From Streptacidiphilus fuscans (GTDB lineage: Bacteria; Actinomycetota; Actinomycetes; Streptomycetales; Streptomycetaceae), in the NCBI RefSeq assembly GCF_015690355.1, contig NZ_JADPRT010000004.1, positions 503,888-562,915 on the forward strand: a stretch of 59,028 nucleotides of DNA, in the 5' to 3' direction. Below, in pieces: positions 38,872 through 46,343 of this stretch. The translations under genes and the position numbers were made by a program. The notes under the pieces are model-generated. The model made no database searches and had not been told where the DNA came from. It saw only the letters and a program-made list of their open reading frames with translations. Numbering within the stretch: the first letter of the stretch is position 1; every line of letters starts with the position of its first letter.

Positions 38872-39405
38872 TCAGCGGCACCGCCGCTTGTGCAGCAGGA
38901 GCAGCGCGGCGACCGCGTTCGCGGAACGGATCTCGCCCTTCTCGACCATCTCCGGCACCCGAGCCAGCGGAACCCACTCGCGGCGCTCGGATTCGAAGTC
39001 GTCCTGCGGGTGACCGACGTACTCCGCGCCCTCGGCCCAGAACACGTGGTGCCGGGCGTCGGTGAGCCCGTTCGACGGCTCGACAGTGAGCAGCGGGTGC
39101 AGAGGGCCGATGCGCCAGCCGGTCTCTTCCAGGAGCTCACGCGCGGCGGCCTGCTCGATGGTCTCGCCGTCGTCGACGACACCGGCCGGGAGCTCCCAGC
39201 CCCAGGAGTCGGTGATGAACCTGTGCCGCCACAGGAGCAGCACCTCGTCGTCCGCGTTCACCGCGGCGGTCAAGGCGACGGGGCGTAGCCGCATCAGGTA
39301 GTGGTCGAGGTGGCGTCCGTCTGGGAGCTCAACGTCAGCAAGGTTGATCTTGAACCACTGGTTCGCGTAAACCGTCTGTTCGCCGAGGTTCTTCCACACC
39401 GACAC
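38872..39405 (-). CDS. NUDIX hydrolase
   Basis: 177-residue pyrophosphohydrolase of the ADP-ribose/GDP-mannose pyrophosphatase-like type. The complete Nudix box is GVVDDGETIEQAAARELLEETGW (G-x5-E-x7-RELLEETGW), preceded by WRHRFITDSWGWELPAG, the ADP-ribose pyrophosphatase feature. C-terminal SANAVAALLLLHKRRCR. The ATG at 39405 begins conserved sequence (VWKNLGEQTVYANQWFKI). Substrate unknown. It lies inside the segment bracketed by the 70-bp repeats, 63 bases downstream of the truncated regulator on the same strand. Confidence 0.93.
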   Translation of the reverse strand: MSVWKNLGEQTVYANQWFKINLADVELPDGRHLDHYLMRLRPVALTAAVNADDEVLLLWRHRFITDSWGWELPAGVVDDGETIEQAAARELLEETGWRIGPLHPLLTVEPSNGLTDARHHVFWAEGAEYVGHPQDDFESERREWVPLARVPEMVEKGEIRSANAVAALLLLHKRRCR

Positions 39406-39468
39406 GCCCGTGCTCCCGCCCTTGCCACCCGGTTCTGGTGGCCCCGACGCTACCGCAGCCGCCTGCGG

Positions 39469-40368
39469 CTACATGGGTACGGACAGGGAAGCGTCGATTT
39501 GCTCGACGACATCTGTCGCCGCCCTGCCGCCGTTGCGGACCAGCTTGAGGCGCAGCGCGAGGAACGGGTCCCGGAGCCGCTGCGACTCCATGCCCGCCGC
39601 GGCGTCCAGGGCCTCGACGGCGTGTGCCGCAGCCTGCTCGGCGTCACCTCGGCCGAGGTCCACCGTGGTCAGGGTCGCGAGGCGGTGCACGCGCCCGCGG
39701 GCGTGCGCCTGGGTGCGGACGGCCTCAGCGGCGTAGGTGTGCGCGGGACTCCAGTCCTCCATGCTGATGAGTGCCTCCGCGAACTGCGCCTCGACCAATC
39801 CCGGCTGCACGTACCCCGTCTCCGGTGGCTCCTCACGCGTGCCGATACGGGCGGCGGCCTGCTCGGCGCGTTCCATGGCCCGGCGAGCGCTGCCGATGTC
39901 GCCCATCCGGGCGAACGCCTTCGCCTGCATGGCGTGTAGGTCCGTCGCCAGCGCCGGGCTGATGTGGGCCCCCGCCGTGCGCAGGCCTGCCTCGGCGAAC
40001 GCGACAGCCTGGCGGTAGTCCTTGAGAAAGACAGCCTGGTTGACGAGCAGCGCGATGACGTAGCCGCCGAACGCCCGGTCCCCGGAGGCCTTCGCGAGGC
40101 GTAGCGCGTGATGGAAGTAGCGTTGCGCCAGGCCCTGGGCGTCACTGTCGTAGGCGCAGATCCCGGCGATCGCGGCTAACCCGCCGGACGCGCGGTAGAG
40201 CTCCCGGCCGACCTGGTCGCTGTAGCAGCCACGCAGCAGCGGTGCAGTGTGCCCGGTCAGGAACCCGACGACACGACCCTTGGTCGCGACCCCGCCGGCG
40301 GACCGATACATGTGCTCGTACCGGGTGCGGGCGGCTCGCAGCATGTCCACGTCCGTCGTGTTGGCCAT
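39469..40368 (-). pseudogene. C-terminal part of an XRE/TPR-type regulator, HTH missing
   Basis: 299 residues from ATG 40368 (MANTTDVDMLRAARTRYEHMYRSAGGVATKGRVVGFLTGHTAPLLRG) to the end. This is the helical TPR-like signalling region seen after an N-terminal HTH in a large streptomycete regulator family; AGICAYDSDAQGLAQRYFHHALRLAKASGDRAFGGYVIALLVNQ is highly typical. No HTH lies upstream: the next 90 bases run into the oppositely oriented SMI1 gene, with Arg-rich noise in frame. Either the 5' end was lost in a rearrangement, or this is a stand-alone sensor. The first is more likely given the scar context. Confidence 0.72.
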
Positions 40369-40460
40369 GGGTGGCGGGCCTGGGCTGGCAATCTCGCCTT
40401 TCCAAGGCCTTGTACGCTGTCGCCTCATCCTCGACCGAGAGCGACCAGCAGGAGGGCAGC

Positions 40461-41072
40461 ATGCCGAACGCCCTGAGCCAGCTCGCGAAGCTGTTTCCGC
40501 CCCCTGCTGTGCCGGTGGCTTCCCCTCCGTGGGAGCGGTCCCGGGCAGAGATCGGCATGGACTTTCCGTCGGACTACCGGGCCTTCGTCGACCTCTACGG
40601 TGCGGGCGGGTTCGGCACGCCTGATTCTCTGGCCTGCCACGTGCACGCACCCACCTCATGTCTGCTTCCGGGACGGCACGAGACCGGCTTCAAGGGCTAC
40701 GTCGAGTGGCATGCCTCGGAAATGGACGACCTCTTCGGCTCGGAGCTGGACGAGGAAGACGACACCAAGCCGGCGTACCGGATGTTCCCGGAACGCGAAG
40801 GCCTGCTGATCTGGGGCGAGAACGAGCAGGGCGACCTGTACTTCTGGCTCACTTCGGATGGCGATCCCGATCGGTGGCCGGTGGTGATGTGGGCGCGTGG
40901 GCTCGTGACTACCTATCGGTTCGAGATGGGTATGGTCGACGTTCTGCTCGGGAGCGCACGAGGCGAGATCCCGAACGTTCGGGCGATGCGCTCCCCACAG
41001 CGCCGTTGGACGATGAAGTCCGACTGGCGTCACGACCGACTGAGCATCTCCGCAGGCCCGGCGTCCGGCTAG
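40461..41072 (+). CDS. SMI1/KNR4 (SUKH) family protein
   Basis: 203-residue SUKH-fold protein. PPWERSRAEIGMDFPSDYRAFVDLYGAGGFG is the canonical start (W-x-x-x-E-x-x-x-G-x-x-x-P-x-D-Y); FPEREGLLIWGENEQGDLYFWLTSDGDPDRWPVVMWARG is the second signature with the WGENEQGD turn. Such proteins often neutralise polymorphic nuclease toxins, but no toxin gene adjoins. ATG at 40461 has GGAGGG 5 bases upstream. Lower GC than its neighbours and in the repeat-bracketed segment, so probably acquired. Confidence 0.88.
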   Translation: MPNALSQLAKLFPPPAVPVASPPWERSRAEIGMDFPSDYRAFVDLYGAGGFGTPDSLACHVHAPTSCLLPGRHETGFKGYVEWHASEMDDLFGSELDEEDDTKPAYRMFPEREGLLIWGENEQGDLYFWLTSDGDPDRWPVVMWARGLVTTYRFEMGMVDVLLGSARGEIPNVRAMRSPQRRWTMKSDWRHDRLSISAGPASG

Positions 41073-41363
41073 GCGATTGCGGCGCTCGGGGCACCGAGGC
41101 CACCCCCGCGGGACGCGCTCCACGCCGCAACTGGCCTGCTGGATGAACTCAAAGCGGTTGCCGTGCCGATTCTCTTGCACGGTGAAGACGCCAGCGCCTG
41201 GCCGATCCTGCGACTTGCAGCCTCCCGCCGCCTGGATGCCCGTATCGGCTTGGAAGATGTCCTCCATCTCCCCGACGGCACCTCCGCCTCAGGCAACGCC
41301 GCCCTCATCCGCGCAGCACGCCAGATCATCCAGCACACACCGCAGTTGGATGAATCAAGCTGA
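41073..41363 (+). pseudogene. C-terminal remnant of a BKACE-type (3-keto-5-aminohexanoate cleavage) gene
   Basis: The frame from just after the SMI1 stop to TGA at 41363 gives LLDELKAVAVPILLHGEDASAWPILRLAASRRLDARIGLEDVLHLPDGTSASGNAALIRAARQII. LLHGE, the aromatic WPIL and RIGLEDVL...PDG..A.GNA are the C-terminal barrel segments of beta-keto acid cleavage enzymes. Those proteins are about 270 to 300 residues; only about 80 are left and there is no proper start (GTG at 41163 would give 66 residues). Non-functional remnant within the bracketed segment. Confidence 0.65.
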
Positions 41364-41571
41364 TTAGGCAGGCCGGGGCTTGTAGAAGGTGCCGTCGCGG
41401 ACCCAAGAGCCAGCCAAAGTAGCCCGGGACTTGGACGCTGGTGGGGGACGGCCACGACGAGGAGGACTGGGTCTTTCGCCGGCGGGTCGAAGCAACAGAC
41501 GACCGCGAGAGGCATTTCTGCTGGTCAGGGCCTTGGCTTGGGCCAAAAGCCCGGGCCGAGGAACCCCACCT
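41364..41571. other. Unassigned sequence inside the repeat-bracketed segment
   Basis: About 208 bases between the BKACE remnant and the right repeat copy. Short open frames exist on both strands, but none resembles a known protein or has convincing codon bias with a start. It looks like rearrangement debris. Confidence 0.4.
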
Positions 41572-41641
41572 CGAAGACCACCCAGATCTACGAGGGCACC
41601 AACCAGGTCCAGCCCATCGTCATGGCGCGCAACCTGCCGTA
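41572..41641 (+). repeat. 70-bp direct repeat, right copy (orphan dehydrogenase tail)
   Basis: 68/70 identical to the last 70 bases of the acyl-CoA dehydrogenase gene. It would encode the catalytic-Glu peptide (TQIYEGTNQVQ) but is not attached to a dehydrogenase: upstream sequence is unrelated. It ends in TAG (41640 to 41642) where the gene has TAA. Confidence 0.9.
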
Positions 41642-41683
41642 GGGATAAAAGAGCAGGTCAGTGGCCTGATTGCGTCAGTCGAA

Positions 41684-41715
41684 CAGGCGCCCTTCCGAGC
41701 CCGGAAGGGCGCCTG
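41684..41715 (-). terminator. Bidirectional terminator beside the scar
   Basis: Perfect 14-bp stem CAGGCGCCCTTCCG (41684 to 41697) and CGGAAGGGCGCCTG (41702 to 41715) with an AGCC loop, directly after the stop of the leftward gene at 41717. Confidence 0.85.
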
Positions 41716-41716
41716 C

Positions 41717-42724
41717 TCAGTCGCTACCACGCCGAGAACCTTGCCCGGGCCAGATGTCGGGGTGGTCGTCCCAATGGACCTCGGCCGGGTTCTGGGGATC
41801 GACGTCGGGGCGCTCCTGGGTCACGTGGCGGACGAACTCGGCCTGGGTGGCGCACGGGTAGGGCTGGCCGACGGAGCCGTTCGCGCGCATGACGCGGACG
41901 TACCGATACCGCAGGTTCGGGATCAGGGCGGAGACCTGGACGGGGCAGTCGGGGTTGGGCCAGGTGGTGTGCTCGGTATGGGACCTGGTGCGGACCCGAC
42001 GGGTCGGCGGCGGCGGGAGGGGAAGGTCGCCGAGGCCGGGCGGCAACAGGGCGGGTGCCTGCTCGGCGGGGGGATCGGGCCAGGTCACGTCGAGCACGGT
42101 GGCGCTGCCGACGGCTCGTTCCCCGTCGCGCATGGTGATCACATCGCCCGGCATCAGGTTGTGCCAGTCCGCTTCGTCCAGGGGGAGCAGCCGTCCGAAG
42201 GCTCGGCCACCGCTGCGAAGGGGCTCGTCGCCCTCCTCCAGCCACAGCGCCGCCACGCGCACCGCGCGGTAGCTGCTGACGGCCTGCTCGCCCAGGTCCC
42301 ACTGGGGTTGCAGCCCTCGTCCCGGTGGGATCGGCGCGATGCCGGCGTCCGTGACGAGGGTGAGCTCGATGCGCAGTTGCCCGCGAAGCGCCTCGGTGGT
42401 GCGCCAGCGGTACCACTCGGCGTCGGGTTCGCCGGGCAGTTGTTCGGCGGCGTCGGTGAGGAACTCCCAGAAGCGCGACGGTGCGGGGTACTGGTCCGCG
42501 GCTTCGGCGAGGGCACTCAGGGCGGCAGCGTGGTCGCCCTTGGCGACGAGGGCACGGGCGACTTCGGCTCGGCCGCTCGGCAGTAGCTCTGCGGCGGATT
42601 CGAGGACGTCTTCGATGTGCACGTCCGGCCCCTGTTCGGTTCGGCTGTGGTCAGGATCGGTCGTGGCCGGTGCAGGGACGTGGCCGGAGGGTTCCTGCGG
42701 CGGCGGGCCCGGCTTCGCGGTCAC
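41717..42724 (-). CDS. Hypothetical protein
   Basis: 335-residue soluble protein, not recognised as a whole. N-terminal 35 residues are Pro-rich and disordered; residues 37 to 110 are helical (IEDVLESAAELLPSGRAEVARALVAKGDHAAALSALAEAADQYP), TPR-like. Around 160 to 215 a beta-rich stretch AFGRLLPLDEADWHNLMPGDVITMRDGERAVGSATVLDVTWP resembles the EF-Tu-like second-domain barrel. The C-terminus (WPNPDCPVQVSALIPNLRYRYVRVMRANGSVGQPYPCATQAEFVRHV) is unassigned. Strong hairpins lie on both sides, so it is a single-gene unit. Confidence 0.6.
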   Translation of the reverse strand: MTAKPGPPPQEPSGHVPAPATTDPDHSRTEQGPDVHIEDVLESAAELLPSGRAEVARALVAKGDHAAALSALAEAADQYPAPSRFWEFLTDAAEQLPGEPDAEWYRWRTTEALRGQLRIELTLVTDAGIAPIPPGRGLQPQWDLGEQAVSSYRAVRVAALWLEEGDEPLRSGGRAFGRLLPLDEADWHNLMPGDVITMRDGERAVGSATVLDVTWPDPPAEQAPALLPPGLGDLPLPPPPTRRVRTRSHTEHTTWPNPDCPVQVSALIPNLRYRYVRVMRANGSVGQPYPCATQAEFVRHVTQERPDVDPQNPAEVHWDDHPDIWPGQGSRRGSD

Positions 42725-42784
42725 GGCTCAACCGTAGCGACTCAGGCACCACCTCCATGACCACCCGGATCTGATTGCGTTCGT

Positions 42785-42823
42785 CGCGAGGGCCCCCTTC
42801 CGCTCCGGAAGGGGGCCCTCGCG
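42785..42823. terminator. 17-bp hairpin between hypothetical and MarR genes
   Basis: Perfect 17-bp stem 42785 to 42801 and 42807 to 42823 around a GCTCC loop, core CCCCCTTCC/GGAAGGGGG. It lies 34 bases after the MarR gene's stop (minus strand) and 61 bases upstream of the hypothetical gene. Most probably the MarR terminator. Confidence 0.8.
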
Positions 42824-42856
42824 CGTTGCTGCGGGACGGCTGCGCGGGGGCGCACG

Positions 42857-43324
42857 TCAGGAGTCGGGCTGCAGCGAAGGCACGTCTCCGAGCCTGCGCA
42901 GAAGCAGTACGAGGCGGCGCATGTCGTCCGGGCCGAAGAGTTGCTCAAGGTCTTCGATGAGCCGGGCCATCTTGGGGGTGGCCTCGTTCAGGCGTGCCCG
43001 CCCGGCGTCCGTCAGCGTGACGATACGGCGGCGGCGGTTGGTCGGCTCGACGGCCTTGCTGACGAGTTTCTGGGTCTCCAGCCGGTCGAGCAGGGTGCTC
43101 AGGGTCGAGCGGTCCATGGCGGCGAGGGCGCCGAGAGCGGACTGGTCGAGCGAGCCGTGCTCGTCGAGCAGGGCCAGCACCGCGTACTGGGGCGTGGTCA
43201 GTTCCTGGAAGTGCTGCTGCCACATCGTGGTCCACGCCTGCATGCCGCGCCGCAGCTGGTGCGGCAGGGCGTCCTCCACCTTCATCTCGTTCTTCGTCCC
43301 GTCCGGGGTTGTCTCCGTAGCCAT
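42857..43324 (-). CDS. MarR-family regulator of the ubiX-ubiD genes
   Basis: 155-residue regulator: QELTTPQYAVLALLDEHGSLDQSALGALAAMDRSTLSTLLDRLETQKLVSKAVEPTNRRRRIVTLTDAGRARL is the winged HTH with recognition helix DRSTLSTLLDRL. N-terminal 20 residues are polar. The ATG at 43324 faces the UbiX gene start 61 bases away. A TCAGT-CC-ACTGA palindrome and another TTCAGT half-site lie in that gap. Phenolic-acid-responsive MarR proteins commonly govern aromatic acid decarboxylation genes, and that role is inferred here. Confidence 0.92.
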   Translation of the reverse strand: MATETTPDGTKNEMKVEDALPHQLRRGMQAWTTMWQQHFQELTTPQYAVLALLDEHGSLDQSALGALAAMDRSTLSTLLDRLETQKLVSKAVEPTNRRRRIVTLTDAGRARLNEATPKMARLIEDLEQLFGPDDMRRLVLLLRRLGDVPSLQPDS

Positions 43325-43336
43325 GAACCGATTATA

Positions 43337-43365
43337 TTCAGTACACAGACGCTCAGTCCACTGAA
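43337..43365. promoter_or_regulatory. MarR operator between regulator and ubiX
   Basis: TCAGTCCACTGA (43353 to 43364) is a perfect 5-2-5 palindrome. TTCAGT (43337 to 43342) and ACTGAA (43360 to 43365) form a wider inverted repeat. It sits 20 to 50 bases before the UbiX ATG in an AT-rich patch that also carries TATATT (43334 to 43338 region). Confidence 0.6.
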
Positions 43366-43385
43366 GGTTGTAGAAGGAGACTAAT

Positions 43386-44009
43386 ATGCGGCTCATCGTC
43401 GGGATGACCGGGGCGACGGGGGCCGTGCTGGGTGTGCGGCTCCTGGAGGAGTTGCGCGACCAGGACCATGTGGAGACCCACCTGGTGCTGTCCCGTTGGG
43501 CACGGGCCACCATCGAGCTGGAGACGGGTCTGAGCACCCGTGACGTGGCCGAACTGGCCGACGTCGTGCACACCCCGGACGACCAGGGGGCGTCCATCTC
43601 GTCCGGCTCGTTCCGCACGGACGGGATGGTGATCATCCCGTGCAGCATGAAGACGCTCGCCGGGATCCGCACCGGGTACGCGGACGGCCTGGTCGCCCGC
43701 GCCGCGGACGTCACGCTCAAGGAACGCCGCAAGCTCGTCCTCGTGCCCCGCGAGACCCCTCTCAGCGAGATCCACCTGGACAACATGCTCGCGCTCGCCC
43801 GCATGGGCGCCTCGATCGTGCCGCCCATGCCCGCCTTCTACAACCACCCCGCGACAGTCGACGACATCGTCGACCACATCGTGGCGCGCGTCCTGGACCA
43901 GTTCGACATCAAGGCTTCCCGAGCCCGGCGTTGGGAGGGCATGCGCTCCGCAGCCACCCACCGGCCCACGGCGCAGGGAAGGAACGTCAGAGAGGAAGTT
44001 TCACGGTGA
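43386..44009 (+). CDS. UbiX-type flavin prenyltransferase
   Basis: 207-residue flavoprotein that prenylates FMN to make the cofactor used by UbiD decarboxylases. IVGMTGATGAVLGVRLLEEL is the FMN-binding start, VIIPCSMKTLAGIRTGYADGLVARAADVTLKERRKLVLVPRETPLSEIHLDNMLALARMGASIVPPMPAFYN carries the full family core (PCS-MKTLA, RET-PL, the DMS-AGA-like loop). The C-terminal 30 residues are a polar extension. ATG at 43386 has AAGGAG 6 bases upstream. It overlaps the ubiD start by four bases (GTGA), so both are made together. Confidence 0.94.
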   Translation: MRLIVGMTGATGAVLGVRLLEELRDQDHVETHLVLSRWARATIELETGLSTRDVAELADVVHTPDDQGASISSGSFRTDGMVIIPCSMKTLAGIRTGYADGLVARAADVTLKERRKLVLVPRETPLSEIHLDNMLALARMGASIVPPMPAFYNHPATVDDIVDHIVARVLDQFDIKASRARRWEGMRSAATHRPTAQGRNVREEVSR

Positions 44010-45484
44010 ACCGCCACAAGGATCTCCGCGAGTACATCGCGGCACTCGAAGCCATCGGCGACCTCACGCGCGTGCGGCGCGAGGTCAGTTGGGACCTGGA
44101 GGCCGCCGCCATCACCCGCCTGGGGTGCGAGCGCACCGCCCCCGCCTCGTTGTTCGAGAACGTCGCCGGCGTCGAGCCGGGCTTCCGCCTGTTGGGCGGG
44201 CCCGCGGCGCTCAGCTCCGTCCCCGGAAAGCCGCTGGCGCGCGTCGCCCTGTCCCTGGGCCTGTCCCCGGACCTGACCCCCGCTCAGCTGGTGGACCACC
44301 TCGTCGAGACCCGCGACCTGCCGCCGGTGCCGCCGAAGCTGGTCTCGCGGGACGAGGCCCCGTGCAAGCAGAACGTCCTGACCGGTGACGACGCCACGCT
44401 GGACCGCTTCCCCGTGCCGCGCGTGCACGAGCAGGACGGCGGCCGCTACGCCAACACCTGGGGCGTCCTGGTCGCCCGTACTCCCGACGGCGGGTGGACC
44501 AACTGGTCCATCGCCCGGGTCATGATGATCGACGGCAAGCACATGACCGGCATGGTCACGCTGCCCCAGCACATCGCCCTCGTCTGGCAGGAATGGGTCA
44601 AGATCGGCAAGCCCATGCCGTACGCGCTCGTCCAGGGCGGCGACCCGGCGATCCCCGTCGTGGGCGGCATCTCGATCCCGGAGGGCATGGACGATGCCGG
44701 CTACATCGGCGCGCTGTACGGCGAGCCCCTCGAAGTCGTCACGTGCGAGCTGTCCGACCTCAAGGTCCCCGCGAGCGCGGAGATCGTGATCGAGGGTCAC
44801 CTGTCCGTCGAACGTACCGCCGTCGAGGGCCCCTTCGGGGAGTTCGCCGGCTACATCCCCCTGGAGACGGCTCTCCAGCCCGTCTACACCGTGGAGTGCA
44901 TCACCCACCGCGACGACCCGATCTGGCCGATCGTCCCCGAGGGCCGCCCGGTGGACGAGTACCACACCGTCACCGGCACCGGCATCGCCGCCGAGGTCCT
45001 CCACGACCTGCGCGCCGCCGGCCTCCCGATCACCACCGCCTGGTCCCCGCTGCGCGCGGCGACCCACTGGCTCGTCGTCACCGTCCCCGAGAACTGGCGA
45101 GAGCTGCTCCCCGGCGTCGACTCCCAGGAGTTCACCCACCGGATCGGGAAGGTCGTCAACGAGGAGGCGCGCACCGGAAGGCTCAACTCGCGGATCTTCG
45201 TCTTCGACGACGACATCGACCCGGCCGACGACGCCGACCTGCTGTGGGCCCTGGCCACCCGCATCCACCCCACCCAGCGGGCCGAGACCTGGAACGGCTT
45301 CGTCTTTCCGCTGCTGCACTGCTACCTCGACAGCGAACGGGAGGCCGCGACCGGCCCCGTCGTCGTCCACGACGGGCTCGAACCCGCCCGCGGACAGGGA
45401 CGCATGCCGCAGAGCTCGTTCGCCGAGGCGTACCCCGCCCACATCCGCCAGCGTGTCCTCGACCACTGGGACACCAACGAGTAG
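44006..45484 (+). CDS. UbiD-family decarboxylase, Fdc1-like
   Basis: 492-residue prenyl-FMN-dependent (de)carboxylase. NWSIARVMMIDGKHMTG contains the conserved Arg (Arg171) and VEGPFGEFAGYI the two Glu (Glu274, Glu279) of the catalytic R-E-E triad. The order IPEGMDDAGYIGALYGEPLEVV, SDLKVPASAEIVIEGHLSV, EYHTVTGTGIAAEVLHDL and terminal FAEAYPAHIRQRVLDHW parallels Fdc1/aromatic-acid decarboxylases more than UbiD of quinone synthesis. GTG at 44006 is fixed by the 4-base overlap with ubiX. No small VdcD/YclD-like third gene follows. Substrate probably an aromatic or unsaturated acid. Confidence 0.93.
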   Translation: MNRHKDLREYIAALEAIGDLTRVRREVSWDLEAAAITRLGCERTAPASLFENVAGVEPGFRLLGGPAALSSVPGKPLARVALSLGLSPDLTPAQLVDHLVETRDLPPVPPKLVSRDEAPCKQNVLTGDDATLDRFPVPRVHEQDGGRYANTWGVLVARTPDGGWTNWSIARVMMIDGKHMTGMVTLPQHIALVWQEWVKIGKPMPYALVQGGDPAIPVVGGISIPEGMDDAGYIGALYGEPLEVVTCELSDLKVPASAEIVIEGHLSVERTAVEGPFGEFAGYIPLETALQPVYTVECITHRDDPIWPIVPEGRPVDEYHTVTGTGIAAEVLHDLRAAGLPITTAWSPLRAATHWLVVTVPENWRELLPGVDSQEFTHRIGKVVNEEARTGRLNSRIFVFDDDIDPADDADLLWALATRIHPTQRAETWNGFVFPLLHCYLDSEREAATGPVVVHDGLEPARGQGRMPQSSFAEAYPAHIRQRVLDHWDTNE

Positions 45485-45647
45485 CACCCACACCCGCACA
45501 AGCCCCGCCCCGCCTCGCACCACCGGTGGCCGTCCCGGTCGAGAACGTTCGCGGGAACGGCCCTGGAAGTACGTCATTTGACGCAATCGACGGCGAGGTC
45601 CCGCTGTCTACCGTGGCACTGACTCCCACTCAGATGGAGGAAGTGCT

Positions 45648-46343
45648 GTGAGCGCAGGTCAGGAAGCCAGGAACGTCGTGCTGGTGCACGGCGGGTTCGT
45701 GGACGGGTCGGGCTGGCAGGGCGTCTACGACGCGCTGGCCGAGCAGGGGTACCGGGTGGCGGTGGTGCAGAACGCGACGGTCTCGCTGGCCGGGGACGTC
45801 GCCGCCACCCATCAGGTGCTGGACGGTCTGGACGGGCCCGCCGTGCTGGTCGGCCACTCCTACGGCGGGGCCGTCATCTCCGAGGCCGGCAACCACCCCA
45901 ACGTGGCCGCCCTCGCCTACATCACCGCGTTCGCGCCCGACAAGGGCGAGTCGGTGAACACGCTGATCGCCGACCCCGCGCCAGGCGCGCCGGTGCCGCC
46001 CATCCTGCCGCCGCAGGACGGCTTCCTCTTCCTGGACCGGGAGAAGTTCGCCGCCTCTTTCGCCGCCGACGTCCCCGAGAGGCTGGCCGCGTTCATGGCC
46101 GACTCCCAAGTGCCGTGGGGCCTGGAGGCACTGGGTGGCGTGGTCTCCGAGCCGGCTTGGCGGACCAAGCCGTCCTGGTACCTGGTCGCCGCCGACGACC
46201 GCATGATCCCGCCGCCCGCGCAGCGCGCCATGGCCGAGCGTGCCGGCTCCACCGTCAGCGAGGCCCCCGGCAGCCACGCGATCTACGTCTCCGACCCGGC
46301 GACCGTGGCCGCGGTCATCGTCCGTGCTGCGGGAGGCAAGTGA
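45648..46343 (+). CDS. Cytoplasmic alpha/beta hydrolase
   Basis: 231-residue hydrolase of the small serine-esterase/lipase-like group: VVLVHGGFVDGSGWQGVYDALAEQGYRVAVVQN (oxyanion HGG), VLVGHSYGGAVISEAGNHPNVAALAYITAF (nucleophile Ser in GHSYG), SWYLVAADDRMIPP (acid Asp) and APGSHAIYVSDP (His). No signal peptide. GTG at 45648 has GGAGGAA 7 bases upstream. It overlaps the next, secreted homologue by one base. The ECF sigma factor downstream converges on this pair and may control it. Confidence 0.9.
   Translation: MSAGQEARNVVLVHGGFVDGSGWQGVYDALAEQGYRVAVVQNATVSLAGDVAATHQVLDGLDGPAVLVGHSYGGAVISEAGNHPNVAALAYITAFAPDKGESVNTLIADPAPGAPVPPILPPQDGFLFLDREKFAASFAADVPERLAAFMADSQVPWGLEALGGVVSEPAWRTKPSWYLVAADDRMIPPPAQRAMAERAGSTVSEAPGSHAIYVSDPATVAAVIVRAAGGK

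Noticed and set aside
41364..41546. 60-codon minus-strand frame and overlapping plus-strand frames near the right repeat
   Set aside because: No similarity recognised, Arg-rich, no convincing ribosome-binding site; treated as debris in the scar.
45541..45580. GGAAC...CGTC as an ECF-sigma promoter for the hydrolase pair
   Set aside because: The spacing is 13 bases rather than the usual 16 to 17. The nearby CGTTC-GCGG-GAACG inverted repeat is present but too short to assign.
43838..45586. 582-codon minus-strand frame opposite ubiD
   Set aside because: Asp/Gly/Val/Arg-rich shadow of ubiD, which has full conserved motifs on the plus strand.
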